Both the position numbers and the translations under genes were made by a program. From NCBI GenBank assembly GCA_963715785.1, contig OY970276.1:4278001-4342000 (forward strand): a DNA stretch of 64,000 nucleotides, given 5' to 3'. Below, piece after piece: positions 55,145 through 63,017 of the stretch (position 1 is the first letter of the stretch; the number at the start of each line of letters is the position of its first letter). The notes below the pieces were generated by a model. It saw only the letters and a list, made by a program, of their open reading frames with translations. It searched no databases and was not told the DNA's origin. The stretch comes from LD21 sp963715785. Its GTDB lineage: Bacteria > Bacteroidota > Bacteroidia > Bacteroidales > VadinHA17.

Positions 55145-56398
55145 TTGAAAACACTTGGCAAATATTCAATTGGTCTGGGCGACAGATTCGGGCATCAGGG
55201 TGCAGCCCAGTTAAAGGCAATCATTGCTGCAGCAGAAAAAGGAATCGAAATTACTCCTGTCTGGAATAAATCGAATCGCGAACATAATACAATTGGCACG
55301 CAACCTGCTGATGTCAGAACTGAAGCAGATCTGGTTACGAAAAGTGCCGGATTTACAAAACCATATTTCGTTGATGCCGATCATATTAACCTTGAAACAG
55401 TTGATCGTTTTATTTCATCTTCCGATTTTTTCACAATTGATGTTGCCTCTTACATAGGCAAAAAAGCAGATGAGGCTGACATCAGGGAGTTTCTGTCAGG
55501 AATTGAGAAATATAGCAGCAGGCTTAGAATTGAAGATACAGAATTGTCTTTTGAAACTTCAGTATCCCAATTGCGCGATATTGCAGAAAAGTATCTTTTT
55601 GCTGCGTCCATGGCCGGGGATATTTACAGAAAAATTGAAAAGGTAAAAGGCAAAGGCAGCTTCATCACTGAGGTTTCAATGGATGAGGTAGCCCGGCCCC
55701 AGACTCCTGTCGAGCTTTTTTTCATACTTAAAATGCTGGCATCAGAAAATATACCTGTTCAGACAATAGCTCCTAAATTTTCAGGAAGATTCAATAAAGG
55801 AGTTGATTATGTCGGTGATCCTTTTTTGTTTGCGAGGGAATTTGAATCTGACCTTTCGGTTATTGATTATGCTGTCAAAGAATTTGGTTTGCCTGAAAAT
55901 CTTAAAATGAGCATTCATTCTGGTTCGGATAAGTTTGCTATTTACCCTCACATCTATTCAATAATAAAAAAATCGGGCAAAGGTATTCATCTTAAAACAG
56001 CCGGCACTACATGGCTTGAAGAGGTCATTGGGCTTGCCGAATCGGGTGGTGAGGGACTCGGTTTTGCTAAAGAGATCTATATAAAATCACTGGGGCATAT
56101 AGAAGAACTTTGTGCCCCCTATGCAGATGTGATAGATATTAACGTGTCTTTGCTCCCGTCAAAACAGGAAGTATCAGGATGGGACAGCAACAAGTTTTCA
56201 GGTTCAATAAAACATATTCCGGGAAATCCTTATTATAATCCGAATATGAGGCAATTGATACATGTAGCCTATAAGCTTGCAGCATCAGACATGGAGAACT
56301 ATTTCAGGCTGCTCGATGCAAATGAATCAGTGGTTTCAAAGTGCGTGTTCGAAAATATTTATAACAGGCACATCTGCAGGTTATTCGATGTAAAATAA
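55145..56398 (+). CDS. uxaE: Tagaturonate epimerase family protein
   Basis: UxaE epimerises D-tagaturonate to D-fructuronate at C3/C4 and links galacturonate to the glucuronate branch. The protein begins KTLGKYSIGLGDRFGHQGAAQLKAI, typical of the family, and continues with FVDADHINLETVDRF, TIAPKFSGRFNKGVDYVGD, KMSIHSGSDKFAIYP, GKGIHLKTAGTTWLEEVIGLAE and ending with NPNMRQLIHVAYKLA. A start at the TTG 55145 (418 codons including the stop) leaves the family N-terminus intact. A longer frame from a GTG at 55058 would translate the upstream repeat into 29 unrelated residues, so I reject it. It is the last plus-strand gene of the locus. Confidence 0.88.
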   Translation: MKTLGKYSIGLGDRFGHQGAAQLKAIIAAAEKGIEITPVWNKSNREHNTIGTQPADVRTEADLVTKSAGFTKPYFVDADHINLETVDRFISSSDFFTIDVASYIGKKADEADIREFLSGIEKYSSRLRIEDTELSFETSVSQLRDIAEKYLFAASMAGDIYRKIEKVKGKGSFITEVSMDEVARPQTPVELFFILKMLASENIPVQTIAPKFSGRFNKGVDYVGDPFLFAREFESDLSVIDYAVKEFGLPENLKMSIHSGSDKFAIYPHIYSIIKKSGKGIHLKTAGTTWLEEVIGLAESGGEGLGFAKEIYIKSLGHIEELCAPYADVIDINVSLLPSKQEVSGWDSNKFSGSIKHIPGNPYYNPNMRQLIHVAYKLAASDMENYFRLLDANESVVSKCVFENIYNRHICRLFDVK

Positions 56399-56430
56399 GG
56401 TCTGGCATCAAATGTACGAGTCGAAATCGA

Positions 56431-56512
56431 TTAACCGCAAAGTACACAAAGATGTCGCAAAGTTCGCAAAGTCAAAACACTATAAATCTGTTCTTTGCGT
56501 TCCTTGCGGTAA
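56431..56512. repeat. CCGCAAAG-family inverted repeat between convergent genes
   Basis: TTAACCGCAAAG (56431-56442) with three more CAAAG units on the left faces CTTTGCGTTCCTTGCGGTAA (56493-56512). It lies between the 3' ends of uxaE and the GH105 gene, a position suiting a bidirectional terminator. Confidence 0.8.
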
Positions 56513-56528
56513 TTCAGCCAGTGCACAG

Positions 56529-57707
56529 CTACCTGTCAAGTTCTATTGCAGCCATTATGAATGGAGCTACTCCTTTCGGATCATTATTTACACGCTTTTC
56601 ATCGACATAGTATTTATACGAACCATCCCTGTACGGATTGCCCCCCAGTCCGCAGCCTCCGCAGATATTATGCATTGTGACATATCCCTTTTCATCAACA
56701 GTTATCAGCTTTTTAATAATACCGTCAAAGGCCTGATCAGCCAGACAAAGAAACTTATTATCGAGCCACTTTTTATGAACGCCTCTGGCAAAGGCATATG
56801 CGTACATTGCTGATCCTGATCCTTCAAGATAATTCCCTTCCCTGGTTCCAGAATTCAGTACCTGAAACCAAAGACCTGTCTTTGGATCTTGTACCTTCGC
56901 CAATGCTTCACAGGTTTTCTGAAGTATTTTAATAAGGTCGGGCCTGTCGGGATGATTTTCAGGAAGGTTTTCCAGAATATCTTCTACGGCCAGGATGTAC
57001 CAACCCATAGCACGGCTCCAGGGATAGTGAGACTGTCCTGTTACCGGATCGCACCATTTCTGTGAACGGCTCTCATCCCATGCATGCATCAACAGGCCTG
57101 ACTGAGGATCGAGAGTTTCCGAGTATATCATTTTTGTCTGAGTACAAGCCACATCAAACCATTCCGGCGCATTAAATTCTTTTGCATACTGAGCCATATA
57201 GGGGGATGCCATGAAAATCCCGTCGAGCCACATCTGATAGGGGTAAATATTCTTGTGCCAGTAGCCCCCCGATTTAGTTTTTGGCTGTGTTTTGAGCTGT
57301 TCTATAAAATTATCCAATGCTATTTTATATTTAGGTTCAGGATTTCTTTTATATAACGTAATGACGTTTCTGCCTGGGAATATTCTGTCAAGATTATATT
57401 CCTTAATGCTGTAATCGGCGACAGAACCATCAGATCTGACAAAATAATTAACCCAGTCTTCCATATATTTTGAGTATTTGACATCAATATTCCCCAGCCT
57501 GTCAACAGCCATTCCAAGGAACGCAACATCATAGGCCCATTTAGGATTACGGTCAACATAATATATCAGGCTGTCAGATCTGGCAATAACCGAATTTGCC
57601 ATTCGTACTGACCATTTCAGCTCATTTCTATAGTTTTTATGATCCAGCGATTGAATATTAAAAGCTATCGCGGCAAACAGGAAAATAAAAAATGCTTTTT
57701 TGTACAT
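56529..57707 (-). CDS. GH105 unsaturated glucuronyl/rhamnogalacturonyl hydrolase
   Basis: The 392-residue protein (start ATG at 57707, MYKKAFFIF) has a signal peptide ending near NIQSLDHK and an alpha/alpha-barrel of the GH105 type: KWAYDVAFLGMAVDRLG, MWLDGIFMASPYMAQYAKEF, GLLMHAWDESRSQKWCDP, HYPWSRAMGWYILAVEDIL, GLWFQVLNSGTREGNYLEGSGSAMYAYAFARG. The aspartates in the DGIFM and HAWDES regions are the likely catalytic ones. Low similarity by eye to the GH105 at 42272 suggests a different linkage preference. It is downstream of SusD on the same strand. Confidence 0.92.
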   Translation of the reverse strand: MYKKAFFIFLFAAIAFNIQSLDHKNYRNELKWSVRMANSVIARSDSLIYYVDRNPKWAYDVAFLGMAVDRLGNIDVKYSKYMEDWVNYFVRSDGSVADYSIKEYNLDRIFPGRNVITLYKRNPEPKYKIALDNFIEQLKTQPKTKSGGYWHKNIYPYQMWLDGIFMASPYMAQYAKEFNAPEWFDVACTQTKMIYSETLDPQSGLLMHAWDESRSQKWCDPVTGQSHYPWSRAMGWYILAVEDILENLPENHPDRPDLIKILQKTCEALAKVQDPKTGLWFQVLNSGTREGNYLEGSGSAMYAYAFARGVHKKWLDNKFLCLADQAFDGIIKKLITVDEKGYVTMHNICGGCGLGGNPYRDGSYKYYVDEKRVNNDPKGVAPFIMAAIELDR

Positions 57708-57756
57708 GACTCTGAACAAATTTACCTCTTAAAATTAACCAATTGTATGAAAAATA

Positions 57757-57919
57757 GAAGAGGCTGTATCAAAAGTCAAAAATTGCGATAATTTTTCACT
57801 GTATCGCTCTGAATCTCCTCTGTGTTCCGAACTCTGTATAACAAATAATTAAGAACTTACACAGAGAGATCACAAAGTTTCAACGGAGTTCCACAGAGGA
57901 CTTTTGAGACTGCCTCTTC
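57757..57919. repeat. MITE-like inverted-repeat element, copy B
   Basis: 21-bp terminal inverted repeats with two mismatches (57757-57777 and 57899-57919), core ends AGGCTGTATCAAAAGT and ACTTTTGAGACTGCCT. It matches copy A at 12317 in both ends and in the central 28 bases; the rest is diverged. It lies between susD and the GH105 gene. The remainder of the 57708-57983 gap shows nothing else. Confidence 0.85.
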
Positions 57920-57983
57920 CTTACCTCTCTCAACTAATTAATGTTGAGAATCAACATGGGCCTTTCAAATTAAAACCAACTGA

Positions 57984-59945
57984 CTAATATCCTGCATTCT
58001 GCCAGAATCCTGCCGGATCGGAATCCGCTGTTCTGTTCGTTATTGCATCCATCTGTGGCTGGGGAATAGGGCGCAATACATGGAATGCCTGAATATTATT
58101 TTTTGCACTTCCATTATACAATTGTACCCTTTCCAGAAGCTTACCCGTCCGTTTAAGATCAAACCATCTTTGCTGTTCACCGCAAAGCTCACGGGCTCTT
58201 TCATCAAGTATTACGCCGATATCTTTTGAGGATACCTGTGATTCCTCGGCAGGAGACAAAACATTTGATTGGCCTGCAATAGCACGTGCAGTTCTTAGAT
58301 CGTTAAGTTTTGTTATAGCCTGACCTGACTGTCCTTCCATCATATATCCTTCGGCTGCTATAAGATACATTTCTGAGAGTCGAAAGACGAATGCATCACG
58401 GTCGCCAAGGTCTCTGATTATGCTGCCATTCAGATCGTCGAATTTCTTTAAAGCAATATACATTCTGTTTCCCTTGTTATTATCGGTGCCCGCTGTTGTT
58501 GTAGCGATCGTTGGCAATGTTCCGGCTGCATCCTGATACAAAGGCCAAACAACAGGGTTACCAACATCTGTCCGGGAGAATAACACATACCTGTTGGCAG
58601 CTCTGGCAATCTGGGCTGGCGTAGCTGTTTTGTGTGTCAGGTAAAGTGCGGTATCACGCATTAACCCGTATCCCGTCGGTGGAGCAACACTGTTGTTAAA
58701 TGCAGCTGTAAATTGGGGAGCCACATAATATACATCTCTGAAAGAGGCCTGGTATCTCTGGTCTGTTGCTGTATTGAACAGATCCAGTAAATATCCGGAT
58801 GGGACAAAACGGGTAAATCCCTTTGAATATGCCTGATAACTGGTACCTACATTATAGGCAACGGATCTATATGTAATGATTTTATTACCTTCAGTATCGG
58901 TGCGCTTCAAAATTCCGGAAGTCGTTGACACACTGTTCCATACGCCCACAAACATCAGATGTGAAGCGTTCCCTCCCTGCGCATTGGCAGCATTGCGGAT
59001 CATCATCTGTGACCATGTCATTTGATTGCTGTTCTGATCAATTTTCAGCCGTTTAGGCATAATGTTATATTCCAGAACATCAGAGTAGTCGATATACCAG
59101 ATTACTTCTTTATTAGCACTTCCATTTTCATTTGTCCCTGCCCAGCAATCGGCATAGTTCGCATAAAATGAAAGTCCGCTTCCAGCAATAACATCTTCAG
59201 CCACAGCAGCAGCATCAATGTAAGCCTGGTTGTCGTTAAATTTGCTTGCCTTATACAGAAGCAATCTTGCTTTAAGAGCTTTGGCGGCCCACACATTTAT
59301 GTGTCCGTTTTTGGCATTTTTAAGTGCAAGTTTATCAATGGCATCGTTTACATCCTCAAGCATGAAGGAATAAACCTCTTCCTCAGAGTCGCGATGTCCA
59401 ACAGTTGATATATCGCTTACCGGTTCACTGTTAATTTGCACAGGCCCCCATGTTTCAACAAGGTGCCAGTAGTAGAATGCACGAAGAGTCTTTAATTCAC
59501 CAAGATAGGCATTCTTATCAGCTTCAGAGAGTATATCTGAAGGAGCCAGAGTGACATATTTTATTCCGGTATTGCAGACATTGACTGCAGTATAAAACAG
59601 CTCCCAGTATTCATCAAAACAAGCGTTCATGGTTTCTCTTGAACTGCTTGCCACCTCAGGTGTAATACCGGAATAATCAATAAGTACTTTCTGGCGGTTA
59701 TCATACCCAGTAAGCCAGGTATCTGTTCCGCCTTCACTTAAACCATAAGCTGCTTCCTTTCCGTACCAGCCCCGCAGATATGAATAAGATGAAGCAACTA
59801 ATCCGTCCAGACCCGATCTGGTTGTATAAATTACGTCTTCTGTGCCGGATGTTCTGTTATCTTCAAGGAGATAATCTTTACAGGAGATATTCGTTAAAGT
59901 GAATACAGCAAATATCAATGCAATATATTTCAATCTTGTTTTCAT
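57984..59945 (-). CDS. SusD/RagB family outer-membrane lipoprotein
   Basis: The intact 653-residue SusD protein (start ATG 59945) has a lipobox TNISC (C22) followed by KDYLLEDNR. Family text includes LRAFYYWHLVETWGPVQI, AAKALKARLLLYKASKFND, FRLSEMYLIAAEGYMMEG, REL-CGEQQRWFDLKRTGKL and the C-terminal HVLRPIPQPQMDAI. It binds saccharides at the cell surface, here presumably pectin oligomers, and caps the SusC at 59964. It follows susC by 18 bases. Confidence 0.96.
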   Translation of the reverse strand: MKTRLKYIALIFAVFTLTNISCKDYLLEDNRTSGTEDVIYTTRSGLDGLVASSYSYLRGWYGKEAAYGLSEGGTDTWLTGYDNRQKVLIDYSGITPEVASSSRETMNACFDEYWELFYTAVNVCNTGIKYVTLAPSDILSEADKNAYLGELKTLRAFYYWHLVETWGPVQINSEPVSDISTVGHRDSEEEVYSFMLEDVNDAIDKLALKNAKNGHINVWAAKALKARLLLYKASKFNDNQAYIDAAAVAEDVIAGSGLSFYANYADCWAGTNENGSANKEVIWYIDYSDVLEYNIMPKRLKIDQNSNQMTWSQMMIRNAANAQGGNASHLMFVGVWNSVSTTSGILKRTDTEGNKIITYRSVAYNVGTSYQAYSKGFTRFVPSGYLLDLFNTATDQRYQASFRDVYYVAPQFTAAFNNSVAPPTGYGLMRDTALYLTHKTATPAQIARAANRYVLFSRTDVGNPVVWPLYQDAAGTLPTIATTTAGTDNNKGNRMYIALKKFDDLNGSIIRDLGDRDAFVFRLSEMYLIAAEGYMMEGQSGQAITKLNDLRTARAIAGQSNVLSPAEESQVSSKDIGVILDERARELCGEQQRWFDLKRTGKLLERVQLYNGSAKNNIQAFHVLRPIPQPQMDAITNRTADSDPAGFWQNAGY

Positions 59946-59963
59946 AAGTGTAATATTTAACAA

Positions 59964-62900
59964 TTAAAACTCCAGGTTAATACCGAACACCATTTGTTTT
60001 GATAACGGATTAGAAATAGAACCTCCCCTTTCCGGATCATAGTTATCGAGATTGCTGAATGTGAAATAGTTCTGTAGCGAGCCATAAACACGAAGGTTAG
60101 CTACATGTACTTTTTCAATGATTGATTTTGGCAGGGAATATCCTAGTGTTACCTCTCTTATCTTAAAAAATGAGGCATTCTCAAATGCCAGAGCAGGCAT
60201 ATCATTCTGTGATACTATTCCGGGACGGGGAAATTTTGCACCCTGATTTTCAGGTGTCCAGAAATCAACTGCCGGGGAACCATCAGCTTCAGTGGGTTTG
60301 TATGCCAGATTATAAGCATAAGAGATCCACTGTCCTACCCTTGCATAAGCCAGTGCAGACAATGAGAAGCCTTTATAAGAAATTGTATTATTCCATCCAA
60401 GTATAAACCTGGGGCTCTGATTATAGAGGCGTTTATCCTGATCATTAATAACTCCATCTGAGTTCCTGTCGACCATTTTGATGTCACCAGGCACCTTGTT
60501 GTATGTAAGAGCTGTTGCTGCCTCATCAATGCTCCAGCATCCGTCAGCTTCATAGCCATAAAATGAAAAGACCGGCTGTCCAACTATTAAAGCCTGATTA
60601 TAATTTGAAACATCCTGTGATTCACCACTTGCAAGTGAAACTATTTTATCACGGTTTATTGAATAGGAAATATCCGATGTCCAGCTAAAGTCCTTTTTAT
60701 CTATAATTCTCACATTAAATGCCAATTCAATTCCCCGGTTTTCAGTACTTCCTACATTCGCCAATACCTGTGGATAAACAGAAGTTGCAGGGAGCGCTTT
60801 CGGAAGAAGCAGATCTGTTGTTTCTGAGACATAAAAATCAATGGTTGCAGAAATCCTGCTCTTCAATAACGAAATATCCAGTCCTGCATCATAAGCTGTA
60901 GTGGTTTCCCATGATACTGATGGGTTACCGAGCAGTGTTGGTACCTGGCTTGTAATTACCTGTGAACCAAAAGTATAATACACCTTGTCGCCAAGTACTG
61001 TTTTTGTCTGATATGGTTTGACTGCAGAGTTTCCTGCGCGTCCCCAGCTCAATCGCAATTTGAGGTTATCTATTATCTGAATGGGCTTAATAAATGGCTC
61101 CTCAGAAATTACCCATGCGGCTGCAAGTGAAGGGAAATATCCCCATTTGTTGCCTTCTGCAAGAACAGAAGATCCGTCTGCGCGTATTGAGGCTGTCAGC
61201 AGATATTTATTCAGCAATTTGTAATTCACTCTTCCAAAATACGAAAGCATATTCTGTTTAGTATACAGATTTGCAATCTGGCGACCAGTGGGCGATATAT
61301 TTGTAAGATCATAGAAAGAATTTTTTCCGTAGTGATCCTGAAGTCCGACTCCTGAAGTCTGATGCGATTCAAAAACATTTTGTATGGCACTCTGACCCGC
61401 CAGCAGTTGAAAGTCCTGTAACCCTCCGACATTAAATGAGTAATTTAAGGTATTCTCCCAGGTATAATCCAATTCCTGACTATTTAAAGCTAAAAAAGTT
61501 GATCCTCTTCCAATCTGATAGTTCCCTGTGCACATATAATCAGAATACTCACCATTCCTTATTGACTGCTGATTAATACCTAAAAGAGATTTGAAATGCA
61601 TTCCTTTTATCAATTCCCAATCAATAAAGATGTTTCCGAAGAGCCTGTTATCCTGTGTATTATTATTGTAATAACCAGGAACTTCATTGAGTAAGGGATT
61701 GGTATGACTGATTGCCAATTCGGAAGGTTTATCAAGTATAGTGCCATCAGATAAATATGGCTCTGCAATTGCATGCATCTTAATGAGTTGTGTATAAACA
61801 TTATCCAGTCGTCTGTCCCAGTTTCTGTATGTATATTGCAGATTAATGCCTGTTGAAAGCCTGTTGGAAATTTTATGGTCAAGGTTTATCCTGCCATTAT
61901 ATCTTTTAAGCTCATCGTTCCGCAGCAACCCCTTGTCATTCATATATCCCAGTGATACTACAAAAGAAGTTTTCTCATCTCCTCCTGTTACAGATACTTC
62001 ATTATTCTGTGTCATCCCTGTTTTCATTATCATATCAAACCAGTTCACTCCTCCTTCCTGATAAAGCTCATAAACAGATTTTTCAAAAGGGGCACTAACC
62101 ACCTGTGATAGTACAACATCAGGCGGGTAATTTGCGATATCTGTGCTTCCCCATGCACTTGTCGGTTTTTCAGCTGCATACCGTTGCCTTTCAGCCATCA
62201 GACGGTAATCCTGCTCCGCACTCATGAGCTTAGGGAGATTTGTAGGGCTGTTAATGGAGAGATAGGAATTAATGGATATCCTCGATGTACCCGGAACCCG
62301 GCCGCTCAGCCCTTTTTTTGTGGTGATAATAATTACTCCATTGGCACCCCTGGTACCATAAATTGCTGTCGAAGAAGCATCTTTAAGAACTTCAATTGAC
62401 GCAATATCAGAGGAGTTAATATCAAGAGTTGAACCGTAATCTATCCCGTCTACAAGGAAAAGCGGCTCATTTGATGCATTTATCGACCGGTTCCCGCGCA
62501 GTGATATATTAACCCCGCTGCCCGACTCTCCACTCTCCTTTGTAATGTCGAGACCGGCAATTTTGCCCTGCATTGACTGAAGCGCATTATTGGTTGCAAC
62601 TTTTGTGATTTCATCTGATTTTATTGAAGCAACTGACCCTGTAAGATCTTTCTTCTTTACGGTTCCATAACCAATTACCACAACTTCGTTTAAACCAACT
62701 GCATCCTCTGTAAGCACAGCATTTATATCAGTCTGATTGCCCAATGGGATCCGCTGAACAATGAAACCAATAAATGAAAATTCAAGAACAGCATTTGAAG
62801 GATTATCCACAGTAAGCTGATAAACACCGTTCATATCTGTCTGAACCCCTGAAGTTGTGCCTTGTACAACAACATTGGTTCCGGGAAGGGCGTTACCGTT

Positions 62901-63011
62901 TTTATCTGTGACCTTCCCCTGAACTGTCCTGGCATTTTGCGCAAACGCCACTGATGAGAGAAGCAACAGCAGCAAAATTGCCAGGTAGCGAATTTGAAAA
63001 TTTCTGTCCAT
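59964..63011 (-). CDS. SusC/RagA TonB-linked outer-membrane transporter
   Basis: The intact 1015-residue SusC has a signal peptide ending SVAFAQNA, a carboxypeptidase-like domain (VQGKVTDKNGNALPGTNVVV), the TonB box/plug region (GLNEVVVIGYGTVKKKDLTGSV, VLKDASSTAIYGTRGANGVI), and a barrel ending in NPLSKQMVFGINLEF. Length is normal. It should import pectin or uronan oligosaccharides together with SusD. It is located six bases after the GH28 gene, so GH28-SusC-SusD form one transcript. It has the same order of parts as the broken SusC at 6206 but is clearly a different gene. Confidence 0.97.
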   Translation of the reverse strand: MDRNFQIRYLAILLLLLLSSVAFAQNARTVQGKVTDKNGNALPGTNVVVQGTTSGVQTDMNGVYQLTVDNPSNAVLEFSFIGFIVQRIPLGNQTDINAVLTEDAVGLNEVVVIGYGTVKKKDLTGSVASIKSDEITKVATNNALQSMQGKIAGLDITKESGESGSGVNISLRGNRSINASNEPLFLVDGIDYGSTLDINSSDIASIEVLKDASSTAIYGTRGANGVIIITTKKGLSGRVPGTSRISINSYLSINSPTNLPKLMSAEQDYRLMAERQRYAAEKPTSAWGSTDIANYPPDVVLSQVVSAPFEKSVYELYQEGGVNWFDMIMKTGMTQNNEVSVTGGDEKTSFVVSLGYMNDKGLLRNDELKRYNGRINLDHKISNRLSTGINLQYTYRNWDRRLDNVYTQLIKMHAIAEPYLSDGTILDKPSELAISHTNPLLNEVPGYYNNNTQDNRLFGNIFIDWELIKGMHFKSLLGINQQSIRNGEYSDYMCTGNYQIGRGSTFLALNSQELDYTWENTLNYSFNVGGLQDFQLLAGQSAIQNVFESHQTSGVGLQDHYGKNSFYDLTNISPTGRQIANLYTKQNMLSYFGRVNYKLLNKYLLTASIRADGSSVLAEGNKWGYFPSLAAAWVISEEPFIKPIQIIDNLKLRLSWGRAGNSAVKPYQTKTVLGDKVYYTFGSQVITSQVPTLLGNPSVSWETTTAYDAGLDISLLKSRISATIDFYVSETTDLLLPKALPATSVYPQVLANVGSTENRGIELAFNVRIIDKKDFSWTSDISYSINRDKIVSLASGESQDVSNYNQALIVGQPVFSFYGYEADGCWSIDEAATALTYNKVPGDIKMVDRNSDGVINDQDKRLYNQSPRFILGWNNTISYKGFSLSALAYARVGQWISYAYNLAYKPTEADGSPAVDFWTPENQGAKFPRPGIVSQNDMPALAFENASFFKIREVTLGYSLPKSIIEKVHVANLRVYGSLQNYFTFSNLDNYDPERGGSISNPLSKQMVFGINLEF

Positions 63012-63017
63012 AATGTA

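Noticed and set aside
56412..56813. Open frame of 133 codons on the plus strand after uxaE
   Set aside because: It runs through an inverted repeat and then antisense to the 3' part of a well-supported GH105 gene.
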